This document shows, in pieces, positions 21,680-32,606 of a DNA stretch of 64,000 nt. A program made the position numbers and the translations under genes. Position 1 is the first letter of the stretch. Every line of letters begins with the position of its first letter. Source of the stretch: Castanea sativa (lineage: Eukaryota; Streptophyta; Magnoliopsida; Fagales; Fagaceae); assembly GCF_040712315.1 (NCBI RefSeq), contig NC_134016.1, positions 26,483,503-26,547,502 of the forward strand. Direction: 5' to 3'. The notes beneath the pieces are model-generated. The model was not told the DNA's origin and did not search any database. It saw only the letters and a program-made list of their open reading frames with translations.

Positions 21680-22512
21680 CGTGTGCAAACACAGTTACAG
21701 CCTGATCATTTGTTTTTAAGAACAATCAAATTTAACTTGATTAAGACTTAGACCCCAAGTTTTAAATTACAGCTTAGTCAGTATTAAGCTAATCTAACAA
21801 TTAAGTCTAAACTAAAGTAATTAACTAATTAACACAAGCATGGATGGATGATAAACTAAGTACGTATAAACATATAAAATGAACAACCCACAGAAATCAA
21901 AATCACAATAACACAACCATAACACACAAATGTGTAATTAAAAAGAAAAACCCGAGGACTTGGCCAAAAAACCCTCCATGACCTCATCATCAAAAATGAA
22001 TTATTAGAATAGGTAATTGTAGTACATTCTACTACAACTATTAAATTTTATATGTAGATTCCTTTTTATTAATTATGTGCAAATATTAGAGTCTAGTAAT
22101 TTAATGATAGTTTGTGATTTTCATAAAAAGTAAAGATATTTTAAGTCTCAATCTCTCTTCTGGACATCCTTTGGTGTATTAAAAAAAAAAAAAAAATCTA
22201 CAGATAGATCAAAGACGTTGCTTACTTAACCTACTAAATATCTATATATGAGAACAATATAAGGCACACAGCCAAATGATTTATAGTTCAACTCATACAT
22301 CTTGATGGAGACATCCATAATTCAAATTCCATCTCTTCCAATTATCAAAATATTTTAATATATATACATAATTTTAATATCAAATTATCAAAATAATTTT
22401 ATATATACATAATTTTAAAAGCTATATTAATGTACCTCTTATTTGGATAGGTATGTTTTTCTTTTTTTTTGAAACTGTTTGGATAGGTATGTTAATGTAC
22501 CTCATTCAGTTT
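21680..22512. other. AT-rich intergenic DNA
   Basis: No coding sequence, RNA gene or clear element ends were seen. An A-rich run lies near 22180 and ATATAT-rich stretches near 22360-22410. Confidence 0.5.
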
Positions 22513-23012
22513 ATATAACTTGCATTCAACGATAGAACCACACCCAAAACTATTTTGATCCTATCTTTTCTTATCTTTTTTTATGATAACCCTCTTACCG
22601 CACCAAGTCTAAAATGAAAATAGTAAAATCAATTTCAAATTGTGTCTTAACTCACGATTTCAAATTTAAATTCACCTGTGTGTAGGGATATGTGTACAAT
22701 ATGGTGTGTATAATTAACACTGTCCAAATGAAAACTATATGTTAAACCATTTTTGCATATGTTTAACTTGCAACGACAGAACCTCACCCAAATCTATTTT
22801 GATCTTATCTTTTTTTATATGATGACTCTCTTTGCTGTCCCAATTATAAAATGAAAATGGTATATATATAACCAACTTAAAATCATATCTTCAATTCACG
22901 ATTACAAATTCAAATTCACCCGTGTGTACAGACGTGTCACGTGTGTATGCAAAATGGTGTATAATTAACACTGCCTAAATGAAAAAATATATGTTAAACC
23001 ATTTTTGTATAT
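22513..23012. repeat. two-copy tandem duplication, unit about 250 bp
   Basis: The second unit begins near 22763. Paired landmarks are AACTTGCATTCAACGATAGAACC (22517) with AACTTGCAACGACAGAACC (22765), ATTCACCTGTGTGTA (22672) with ATTCACCCGTGTGTA (22914), and ATATGTTAAACCATTTTTG near both ends. The copies have diverged by substitutions and small indels, so the duplication is not recent. Confidence 0.85.
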
Positions 23013-23141
23013 ATGTACTAAGAATTAAATAATTACAGAAGATGCAAAGAAAGAAAAGACCAATTTAAGGGTCCGTGAGAATTTGTTTGTCTCAGACTGA
23101 GGAGTGAGGTACGTTTTGTTGTTATCTCCCAAAGACAATGA

Positions 23142-23147
<6 letters not shown>

Positions 23148-23182
<35 letters not shown>
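23148..23182. repeat. (GA)n microsatellite
   Basis: About 17 GA units. The open frame running through it (RERERE) is an artefact of the repeat. Confidence 0.95.
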
Positions 23183-23185
<3 letters not shown>

Positions 23186-23749
23186 GACTTACTTTAGGAG
23201 ATCAGAGCAGTGAATGCTTAACAAGGAAGAAACGTAAAATGGTGATATTTTTGAAAAGATCAAGGTCGGGCTCCTCGGCAATCAGCATTCTCTTTCCTTT
23301 TTTTACTGTTTTACACCATGTGTACGTATCATCTCAGGTCTTAGCAGCTGCAAAATTATCTCATATCAGAGATACTGAGATTTAGAGAGAGAGAATCCTC
23401 TCTTTCATGCATAACATACTTTGAATCACACATAGGATTAGGAAATGATACCTCTTTTTTAGCAAAGAGTCAAATGCGAAGCGTAAAACATATCTAAAAG
23501 AGAGTCAATTTTATGTGTGCCATCAACCATGTATGGAGAAGTGAGCTTCACTTGATATAACGTTATTTCTCTTTCTGTGTACTTTTCAGTTTTTATTTAA
23601 CTTGGATTCCTTTTCACTTGTAGGGATTAGGAAGTTCTTTTTTCTTTTTCTTTTTTTCCTCAAAAACTAATAAAAATTGAACAATAAAGTTAGAGCATCC
23701 ATCATTTTTGCTTATTTATTTTAGGACACGGATTTCCTCCAAACATGTT
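23183..23749. other. intergenic DNA left of the foldback element
   Basis: No gene was seen. Pyrimidine-rich near 23640. The last 18 bp belong to a 28-bp perfect palindrome (23732-23759) that spans the left boundary of the foldback element. Confidence 0.45.
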
Positions 23750-24902
23750 TGGAGGAAATGCTACAAACAGGGACACTTGTCAGTTAAGCAAAAAGACACA
23801 TAGGCTGGGGGTCATGTGCAACGCACATGACCCATTTTATCTGAACAGCTGTTAACCCTAACAGTGTTAGCCAAACACCCTCATCTCCTCAAACACATCT
23901 ATCATCCACAGCAACCGCACGCCTCTCTCATCTCTTCACTTCTGTTTTCCCAGCAAGCTCAGACCGGCAACCGGCAAGAAGCCAGCCTCACGCCTTTCTC
24001 TCATCTCCTCCACCTCTGTTTTCTCAGCAAACTCAGACCGGCAAGAAGACAGAGGCGGAATCGACGGCGGCCACATTCAGCAGCCGCCGATCTCACCGGA
24101 CCATATCTCCATTCCTCCTCTTCACTTGCTTCCCCCTTCGCTGATTCCGCCCCATTCAGTTTCTCACTCAGCCGATGCCGCTCCCATAGATGGGTCCACC
24201 TCCACCACCAAAATAATGATAAGGATTGATTTCAACCTGTGTTGGAATGTAATGGTTGCTTGTATTGATTTCAACCTCTCTCTCTCTCTCAATGATTATT
24301 TTCACACTTTGATAAAACACTCATCTTCTAACCATTGATGAGTGTTAACATTGATGATTAGAACTTGTGTACTATAGGTCTTGTGTCTGTGGTCTTAAAA
24401 AATTTCTTTTACATAATTTTTTTTGCTAATTTGTGTCCATTTTTTGTGTGCAACAAGAAGTCTATCTTCTTAATAAAATACCATAACTCATCACTAAAAG
24501 AATAAAAGATTCTACTGCAATTTTCAATATTCTGCAGCTTTGTTTAAAAAGGCTCATTTGCCTCATTTGAAAAGATGGGTGGTAGGATCGGTGGTCCTTG
24601 GCGGCAAAGAGATGGGTGGGGCAGAATCGGAGGAGGAACGGCGTGTGCAGCAGGTGGCCGGATTTTCTTGCTGTTTTGGGAAGAGGGATAAGAGAGAAAG
24701 AGAGAGGAAAGAGGCGTGAGGCTGCTGTGGGTGAGAGATGAGGGTGTTTGGCTAACACTGTTGGGGTTAACAGCTGTTCAGATAAAATGGGTCATGTGCA
24801 ACAGCTGTTCAGATAAAATGGGTCATGTGCGTTGCACATGACCCCAGCCTATGTGTCTTTTTGCTTAACTGACAACTGTCCCTGTTTGTAGCATTTCCTC
24901 CA
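23750..24902. mobile_element. foldback DNA element with long inverted arms and GC-rich interior
   Basis: The left arm (from 23750, TGGAGGAAATGCTAC) and right arm (ending GTAGCATTTCCTCCA at 24902) are near-identical inverted copies for over 170 bp and align more loosely for about 220 bp. AACATGTT flanks both ends (23742-23749, 24903-24910), an 8-bp duplication that would fit hAT, but the palindromic site makes the length uncertain and a 9-bp Mutator-type site is possible. The right arm carries an internal 34-bp tandem duplication. The interior (about 23900-24230 and 24590-24740) is GC-rich and pyrimidine-rich, unlike the neighbourhood, and looks like captured gene sequence. No transposase is present. 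Confidence 0.85.
23910..24060 (+). repeat. imperfect direct repeat of about 70 bp inside the foldback element
   Basis: CACGCCTCTCTCATCTC...CAGACCGGCAA (from about 23917) recurs as CACGCCTTTCTCTCATCTC...CAGACCGGCAAGAAG (from about 23989). Confidence 0.7.
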
Positions 24903-24910
24903 AACATGTT

Positions 24911-25307
24911 AATGAAATTGTTAAAGAACCAAATGTTTTTTTTTTTTTTTTTTTTTTTTAAATCTAAAAGAAACTGTATCACTTATTAAAACTTTTACCC
25001 TTTGGTTTTTAAAAGATAATTAAGATTTTAATTTTTAAGTAAATGAATAATATCAAGTTATACCAAACAAACACAATAATTATAAGATTTTTTTTTTTTG
25101 GTAGAATAATTATAAGATGGGAAATGGTAACCGATGCTAAAGAAAAAAAAATTAATATCTTAACAGTTAGCTTTATTCATATCTCATAAAAGTAGTGTCA
25201 AAATTTTCTTAAAATATATTATTAACCATTATCCTAAGGACACCCATTAATATAACCTTCATAAGATATACTATGCCACTTCAGCAAACTATAAAAGGCA
25301 AATCCGC
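24911..25307. other. AT-rich spacer
   Basis: Holds a poly(T) run at about 24934-24959 and no coding sequence. Confidence 0.5.
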
Positions 25308-25458
25308 AACATGGGGACTATAAAAGCTTATTTGCAGCATCTTTTAAAGCCAAATTTTATTTTATGTATCAATTTCCAAAATATCTCATTTTGTAATTCT
25401 TTCTTTGGGTTAAATGCAAATCATTATTACTTATCAAACACACCCCAGTCCCCATGTT
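25308..25458. mobile_element. small MITE (about 151 bp)
   Basis: A perfect 12-bp terminal inverted repeat, AACATGGGGACT (25308-25319) and AGTCCCCATGTT (25447-25458), bounds a non-coding interior. No clear target-site duplication was found. Confidence 0.6.
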
Positions 25459-25612
25459 ATGACTTACAACGGCATAAGCTAGGGCTACTTCCATGGCATA
25501 ACTGACTTTACAAAAAAAATAAAAAAATAAAATTATTTATAAATATTGTTCAGGCTTCAGACAAAGGGCTCTACGTGTTTTTTTTTTAAAAAAAGAAAAA
25601 AGAAAAAACAGA

Positions 25613-26076
25613 TATAGTACAGAATCTAAGAATCTTCATAGTAATTTATGTAATTTGTTATATTTGGTATTTTTATGCAATTTTCGTTATTTTAGATTTA
25701 AAGCATTTATTTCCCGATTTTTAAGTGCTTTTAATACTTTTTAGGTAAAATTTGGTTCATATTATGGTTAAGTATTAATTAGGAGTTATTTTATAATATA
25801 TTTTTGTCTATCAAGTTTTACAGGACCATTAAATAGACCTCCAAGTCTATCAACATTTTTTTTTTAACAATTATGAAATTAGTAAAATTCAAACTTTTCT
25901 CTTTCTCTTTTATGGTGGATTTTAGACCCTTTCTCCTTATGGATTCAAGGACTCTTGTGGATTTAAGGAACCCTCATGGATTTGAGGTTATTTTTAGAAG
26001 AAAACATGTTTTGTTTCTTGTTTTCTAGAAGTAGACATGTTCTACTTCTTGACACTTCTGCATCGATCTCGTATCA
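25613..26076 (+). repeat. 5' LTR of the non-autonomous gypsy-type element
   Basis: It ends TCTCGTATCA. The repeated phrase TGGATTCAAGGA / TGGATTTAAGGA occurs inside both LTRs (near 25940 and 27690). Confidence 0.78.
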
Positions 26077-26299
26077 GTTGGTTCAAAGCCTTGACTTATC
26101 CTAGTTTGGTGGCTAACGTGTGAGATAGTAGCAATTCCGGTGACAAAAAAACTTAGCAAGTATTATATGACATACAGCTAGCCCTCACAAATATCTTTGT
26201 AGGATACCGTTGTTGGAGCATGAAAACAATAGGGATAGCTGTCACGGAGACATAACTCACAAGCAACCAATTTTTAAGCAAATTTCAAATGGGCCTTAT

Positions 26300-26690
26300 A
26301 GAAGAATTGCAAGTTGTAATGGTTATTTTTATAAAGAAGATTTTCTTAATTAGTTACTTGATCTAGAGGAATTATTTGAATATTAGAATATTTGTGATGA
26401 GAGAAAAGTTAAACTTGCTTTGTATAAATTTAGAGAGTATGTCTTATGTTGGTGGGAACGATTACAATCTAATAGAATCTGACAAGGTGAAGACAAAATT
26501 CGTTCATGGCCAAAGATGAAAAGCAATACTTGCTATCAACTTTAATCCTATGAATTGTGATGAAATCTTGTTGTATACAAAACAAGATTATTATTGGCGA
26601 AGAAGTTCACACTTGAATTATTTTGAAGAGTCATATATTCCACCTTTAAGGAAGAATTGAATGTTGAGGAAATATTGTTCTTGAAGAACA
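26300..26690 (+). pseudogene. gag remnant of the non-autonomous element
   Basis: The fragment DERKVKLALYKFREYVLCWWERLQ (about 26395-26470) has the shape of the gypsy Gag domain (lysine-rich helix, WWE motif). Stops interrupt it before and after. It is too damaged to function. Confidence 0.6.
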
Positions 26691-26730
26691 AAATATAGAG
26701 ATTTATGAGGAAATTAATGAAGGTCTTGTA

Positions 26731-26904
26731 ATGGAAGAAGACCTTAAAATCAAGATTATTGTGGAGGAGAATTGTGAAGATCCTACTATAGAGAAAGATC
26801 TTGAAGTCAAGATGGTAGAGACCATTGAGGAAGAAATTGAAGAGGAAAGTTTCAAGGATCTCAATGAAATGAAATCATATGATTTGTGGTATGCGACAGA
26901 CTGA
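26731..26904 (+). CDS. short acidic ORF (57 residues) inside the non-autonomous element
   Basis: An ATG frame upstream of which the reading frame is also open back to about 26690. About half the residues are Glu, Asp, Lys or Ile, with two imperfect repeats of the type EEDLKIKI and EKDLEVKM. I do not recognise it. It may be the acidic tail of a former gag frame or a by-product of GAA-rich sequence; coding function is unproven. Confidence 0.3.
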   Translation: MEEDLKIKIIVEENCEDPTIEKDLEVKMVETIEEEIEEESFKDLNEMKSYDLWYATD

Positions 26905-27028
26905 AGAAATTGGTGGTATAGGATGCATTGAAGTTTATTGATTTTATTGGAGTTGATAGTTTTGATTCAATTGTCAATTCTTATTTGGTAAATCTCTACA
27001 ATTACATGAAATGACAAAACTTAATATA

Positions 27029-27171
27029 GTACCTTAGGTGCTGTTCCTTAGGTTTCCCTCTTAAGATACAGTCATGTGACTACTTAACTAAAAAATACAC
27101 TTACATCCCATGAGAAAAAGTCCATATGGTAGAATCTTAAGAGGGGAATCTAAGGAACAGCACCTAAGTAC
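27029..27171. mobile_element. MITE inside the non-autonomous element
   Basis: Inverted ends of about 35 bp: CTTAGGTGCTGTTCCTTAG... on the left and ...CTAAGGAACAGCACCTAA on the right, bordered by GTAC on both sides. The inner arms CCCTCTTAAGAT and ATCTTAAGAGGGG also pair. No coding capacity. Confidence 0.8.
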
Positions 27172-27367
27172 TGTACTTAAGTCTTGCTCTACATGAAAAC
27201 CAAGGAAAAAAAATTCAAGTTGTTTTGTTTATTCCATTGATGAGTTACAAATATGGAAATAAGATCAAGGAACTCAAGCATTCAAAGTATTTGTTCTCTT
27301 GGCAAAGAAGGTTTCAAATTTCAACTATAAACTTGAGGTTGAGTTTGTTTCAAGTGGAGGAGACTAA

Positions 27368-27816
27368 TGTAGGACAGAATATTCAAATTAATTTCTGTAA
27401 TTTGTTATATTTAGTTATTTTATGTAATTTTTGCTATTTTAGGTTTAGGGCATTTGTTTCCTTGTTTTTAGGTGTTTTTAATGCTTTTTGGGTCAAATTT
27501 GATTCCTATTATAGTTAGGCATTAATTATGAGTTATTTTAGAATATATTTTCTTGTCTATTAAATTTTACAAAGCCTTTAAATAGGTCTCCAAGTTTGTA
27601 AATGTTTTTTTAACAAACATTCAATCAATAAAATTCAGACTTTTGTCTTTCTATTTTCTGATGGATTTTAGATCATTTCTCCTTGTGGATTCAAAGACCC
27701 TTGTGGATTCAAGGAAAACTCATGGATTCAAGGTTATTTTCAGAAGCAAACATGTTTTGTTTCTTGTTTTCTAGAAGTAGACGTGTTCTACTGGGATGCT
27801 CCTGCATCTCGTATCA
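27368..27816 (+). repeat. 3' LTR of the non-autonomous gypsy-type element
   Basis: It begins TGTAGGACAGAATATTC and ends CTCGTATCA. Confidence 0.78.
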
Positions 27817-28277
27817 CAAACAAACAAAAAAATTAAGGGCTATATCTTTAATGCATTCTTACCCTCACATGCATTACGCATGTGTTGAGAGGCTCTCTCC
27901 TTTCTTTTTCTTTTTTCTTTTTTTTTTTTCTTTCAAAGAATAAAATGATAAAAACAAATTGTAGTAAAATTTTTAATGTAAAGAGAAAACAATTTATGAA
28001 GATATGAAATACTCAAGAATAAGAAAAATTAATTAATGCAAGGAAATGAAGTGTGATATCATGTTAAGGAATTTAATTTTTTTATACTTATTTGTCCTAA
28101 TTTCTTATATTTTATTAGAATTAATGTTAAACACATGTTAGGTAAAAATAAGAAGGGACAAAGTTTGACTACAACTCCCACTAAAAAAGTTGTAGCCATG
28201 TCAAATTTCCACTAAAATTTTCTCAAAAAAAAAAAAATCCCACTAAAAAAAAGTAATATTGCTACATATATATTATT
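27817..28277. other. AT-rich intergenic DNA
   Basis: No gene or element ends were recognised. A T-rich run lies near 27903-27932. Confidence 0.45.
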
Positions 28278-28702
28278 TAGGCTATGTTTGGTAACAGTTT
28301 TTGTTTTCTATTTTCAAAAACTTGTTTTTGGAAAAATAAAGAAAAAAAAATTTTCTTGTATTTTTGAAATAAAAAACATGTTTGGTTTGTTGAAGTTTTA
28401 AAAAAAAAATTGAAGAAAAAAAATTCTAAAATATGTTGTTACTAAGATTTGAACTCTAATGGTAACTCGTTAAATGAGACAAATTCATTAATTTAAATGT
28501 GTATTTTCATTAACTTTTGAAAATTAGAAATTGAAAACAGCATTTTGCATGTTTTCAGTTTCTTTCACAAATTGAGTTTTGAGACCAGTTTTTGTTTTCA
28601 GTCTATTTTGGATTGCCAAACAAGTTTTTTTGTCTCAAAAATAGAAAATTGTTTTTGGAAACAGAAAATAAGGAGAAAAAACAGTTACCAAACATACCCT
28701 AA
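28278..28702. mobile_element. MITE with inverted ends, about 425 bp
   Basis: The ends TAGGCTATGTTTGGTAACAG (left) and ACAGTTACCAAACATACCCTA (right) are inverted copies with few mismatches, and further inner pairing occurs (GTTTTTGTTTTC / GAAAATAAGGAG). The TTTGGTAAC core is common in plant hAT-type MITEs. No clear duplication. Confidence 0.75.
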
Positions 28703-29079
28703 CTGTTGAATTGCATGTTCTTTATATTTTTAACACTCATGTCAAATACCATTTATTTTTTATGCGTAATTTTGGACTGCAAAAATTTTAAATTTAACAA
28801 TTTGATTAATGGCATATACATAGATCTATGATTTTCTGAAAATTTTGCAAGCATGGGAAGAAAATGTAATCCAATCATGAATTTCATAAAATTTACATCC
28901 AATGAAAATATATTGAATAGAGTTATAGTCATTTATAATAATAATAAAAAAAATGTTATAGCTCTCTAACTACGGCAACAAGATATTAGGAAAACATACA
29001 CTTTCATATATATATATTTTTTTATATATATTTTTTTTTTTGAGAAGGAACTTTCATATAATACAGAGGAATCTATCAA
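28703..29079. other. AT-rich spacer
   Basis: No coding sequence. ATATATATAT and poly(T) stretches lie near 29008-29042. Confidence 0.45.
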
Positions 29080-29132
29080 TGGTAAGAATAAGTGTTTTTT
29101 TTTTTTTGGAGAAAGAAAAGACCTGAACTTTA

Positions 29133-30104
29133 TTAACTGAATGAAGCCAAATCAGCTTGTACAAATTTCTGAACGTGTGGTGGAACATCCTCCGTCCATA
29201 CTAAAAAATCTGGTATGCTAATAGGATATCTAGCCAGACTATGTGCTACGAAATTGCCTTCTCTTTTTGTATGAGAGTAAAGCATTTTGTCAAATCTTTG
29301 TGAGAACATTCTTACATCTTCCAGGCCTAATGGAGATAAAGGGTACTTAGTCTCTATCAAAGCTTTGATGACAGCCAAAGAGTCCCCCTTAAGGATAGCT
29401 TGTCTAACGCCCAACTCGCTTGCGAACACTAAGGCTGTAGCTGCCTCCATTGCTTCAGTTTCCATAACACTGTAGGCTTGGGACAAACGCTTAGTACAGG
29501 AGCCCAAAACCAATCCATTTTCATCTCTGACCACTACGCCAATCCCTGAAATATTTTCCCTTGAGAACACCGCACCGTCAAAATTTATCTTAACCAAGTT
29601 CCCCGGAGGAGGCAGCCACCTTGTTTGTGAGTGATGACTGTGTGGCTCATCTAGCAACTCGGTTGTCGATAATCTGGAACGGTATTCAGTCAAGGATGAA
29701 CGTGATACCTCAGCAACGTGGTGAAGGGCTATAGCTGGAGCACGGACCCGAACCTGGTTGCGCTGATTCCAGATTGCCCAGACCATCCATGTGAATCGTT
29801 CTATTGGTTTTCCTTCTTCTACTATCCATGATACCAGCTGCTTAAAGTCGTTGAAGCCAACATGATTTCTGAAATCCCATAAGGTCTGATCAGCCCATAC
29901 AACATCAACCTCAGAGCAAGACCATAACGCATGGAAAGGAGTTTCAGTGGCAAGTCTGCATCTGTCACATGTTTGGTCGTTGATGATAGTTCTCTTCACC
30001 AAAGCTTCCTTCGTCGGCATGGCATTACGGCAGGCCCTCCATATAAAATTCTTCATCTTTTGAGGCACACGCATAGCCCAAACAGCTTTCCACAGGTTTT
30101 TGTC
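29133..30104 (-). pseudogene. LINE-B ORF2 C-terminus: zf-RVT and RNase H
   Basis: In frame with the RT part and separated only by a TGA at about 30105-30107. The zf-RVT domain shows the Cys pair in CDRCRLATETPFHALWSCSEV, the linker MVWAIWNQRNQVRV, then the RNase H-like domain from KINFDGAVFSRENISGIGVVV through MEAATALVFASELG, LKGDSLAVI and NFVAHSLAR. The ancestral codon was probably CGA (Arg). The domain ends about 25 residues before the stop at 29133. Confidence 0.92.
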
Positions 30105-32606
30105 TCAGAGCGGCAAGACCTCGGTTGGGTGTAACTGTTCTGCTTCTTCCTTGAGGAATCTATAGCCCGATTTGCTGCTATACTCACCATTGCTCGTAAG
30201 AGGCCAATAAAGAACATCCTTTGTTAACTTCTTGCTCAGTGGGATTTTTTTTATCAGCTCCGCATCTTCCTCCACAAATAGTCCATCCACCATGTCTGTG
30301 TGCCATTGTCTTGTGCTGGGATCAATAAGGCTGCTCACCGTGCTGTGTTCAAAGTCCTCAATTGGGCATGTAGGCAGATATGGAGGGTGTTTTCTTGGTA
30401 GCAACTTGTGCTGCCATATATTTACTTTCTCGCCATTCCCAATCCTCCATCTTGAGCCCCTTTTTATGACTTCCCTTCCTACTAAAATACTCTTCCAACC
30501 ATAGGACCCCATTCTTGAATCCAAAGCCTCCATAATTGACATATTGGGGAAAAAACGTGTCTTGAACACCTTGCAAAAGAGAGATTGTTTATTGTGCAAA
30601 AGTCTCCAAGCTTGTATAGCTAACAAAGAGTCATTAAACATAGCTAAGTCTCTAAATCCCATTCCACCAACTACCTTGGACTTTGTCATCTCCTCCCACT
30701 TTACCCAATGCACTTTCCTCCTATCACCTTGTTGTCCCCACCAAAATCTCTTCATTAGCACCTCAATTTCATTGCATAAGACAATGGGTATCTTAAAACA
30801 CCCCATGGTGTAGGTTGGAATGGCTTGGATGACTGCCTTCAACAACACCTCCCTACCAGCTTGAGATAATAATTTCCCTTCCCACCCTTGCAACTTCCTC
30901 CATACCCTTTCTTTTATGTAATTAAAACTCGCTTTCTTTCCCTTTCCCACAAAAGAAGGGAGGCCCAAATATCTCTCATATTGCATAATTTCTGGAACAC
31001 CCAAGGCCATCTTGATTTCATGCTTCACATTAGTAGAGGTGTTTTTGCTAAAAAATAGAGATTTCTTGCTCCTATTCACCGTTTGACCCGAAGCCCCCTC
31101 ATACATATTCAAAATGTCCAAAACCTTTCCACATTCTTCCATGTTTGCCCTGCGAAAAAGAAGACTATCATCTGCAAAGAGCAGATGAGTTAGTTTGGGT
31201 CCTCTCCTACAAAGAGAAAAACCATGGATATCACCACTTCTTTTTGCTCTTTTGATAAGTCCATTCAACCATTCCGTACAAAGCAAGAATAGAAAAGGGG
31301 ACAATGGGTCACCTTGTCTAATCCCACGGGTAGGTTGAATCATGCCACAAGGTTCACCATTAACTAGGACCGAGTAGGTGATTGTTTTAACACACCCCAT
31401 AATCAAATGTATCCATCTTTCATTAAACCCCAATTTCCTCATGAGTTGTTCAAGAAAATTCCAAGCCACCCGGTCATAAGCCTTACTCATATCTAATTTT
31501 ATTGTCATAAACCCATGAGAGGTAGACTTGTAATTTTTTAAGCTATGCAAAGTCTCAAAAGCTACGAGAATGTTATCAGATATGAGCCTATCCTTTGTAA
31601 AAGCTGATTGGTATTCAGTGATAATGTGTGGCATTAATTTTTTCAAGCGGTTGCCAAGGACTTTGGAGTAAATCTTATACAATACATTACAAAGGCTAAT
31701 GGGGCGGTATTGATGAGCATGCTCGGGGTTTTGAATTTTTGGGATTAGAGCAATAAAAGTGTGGTTCAAAGGAGTTAGGTGGTTCAAAGGAGTTGGCAAG
31801 ATACCTGAATTCAACCATTCCAATACAGAAGATGTGACATCATGGCTAACTGTGCCCCAAAAATGCTGGTAGAAAAGAGGTGGCATTCCATCCGATCCGG
31901 GAGCTTTCAGAGGTGCCATTTGTTTTAAAGCAGCAACTACTTCCTGCTCACTAAAGTCTTGGCCTAGCATGGCGTTCATTTCCTCATCAATGATAGTAGG
32001 TGTACAGGACAACACTTCTTGGGACCCATTCAACTCACTTGTAGCAAATAGACCCTTGAAATATTCCACCAACACTTCAGCTATATCGTCGTGCTGCTCC
32101 CTCCAAATTCCTTCTTCATCTTTAATACCCTCCACCTTACTTCTTCTATATCTTCTTGTTGCCCTACTGTGAAAATATTTTGTGTTCCTGTCCCCCTGTC
32201 TTGCCCATAATAACCTCGACCTTTGAGCCCACATAGTAGACTCCCTCTCTAGTAGTACATCAATCTCCTTTTTGAGTTGCAACACCCAAAAATTATTGCC
32301 ACTGATCATGGCTTCAGATTTGGCCTTAGTTAGAAGCTTCCTCGACCGGTCCAACTCTCTCTTCACATTTCCAAAAACATTTTTGCCCCACAAAGTCAAG
32401 TCCTTTCCACATTTTTCAACTTTAGCTAACACATCACCACCAAACCCTAACTCTCCACCACTATTCCATGCTAAAAAGACCACTTCCTCACACCCCCCAT
32501 TCGACAACCACATCTCCTCAAAACGGAATAATTTTTTCCGCTTTGGAACATCCAAATCCGAAAGAAGAATATGGAGGGGAATATGGTCAGATGAGTCGCA
32601 CCTCAA
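30105..32606 (-). pseudogene. LINE-B ORF2 core: end of endonuclease and reverse transcriptase
   Basis: An 830-residue open frame. It starts at the very end of the endonuclease (SSDHIPLHI motif, the last catalytic His region), then the linker, and the RT domain from about residue 230: LKAPGSDGMPP, HTFIALIPK, YRPISLCNVLYKI, IRQGDPLSPFLF and the active site LLFADDSLLF at about 31160-31185, so both catalytic Asp residues are kept. The C-terminal part shows RFWWGQQGDRRKVHW and GGMGFRDLAMFN. The enzyme would nick host DNA and copy its RNA at the nick. It looks intact apart from the upstream frameshift and downstream stop. Confidence 0.94.

Larger units (their letters stand above)
25613..27816 (+). 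mobile_element. non-autonomous gypsy-type LTR element with gag remnant
   Basis: LTRs at about 25613-26076 and 27368-27816 share long blocks (TGTAATTTGTTATATTT, AGAAGTAGACATGTTCTAC) and both end CTCGTATCA. The polypurine-like GTGGAGGAGACTAA sits just before the right LTR, so the element is on the plus strand. The 1.3-kb interior has a decayed gag fragment and no protease, RT or integrase. The LTRs differ at many positions, so it is old. A MITE sits inside it. No clean flanking duplication was found. Confidence 0.8.

Noticed and set aside
23104..23385. Open frame of 93 residues with an RERERE run
   Set aside because: It is created by a (GA)n microsatellite; no domain and no conservation evidence.
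23864..24758. Two ORFs starting MLAKHPHL on opposite strands
   Set aside because: Both starts lie in the inverted arms of the foldback element, so the shared start is a result of the inverted repeat, not of a protein family.
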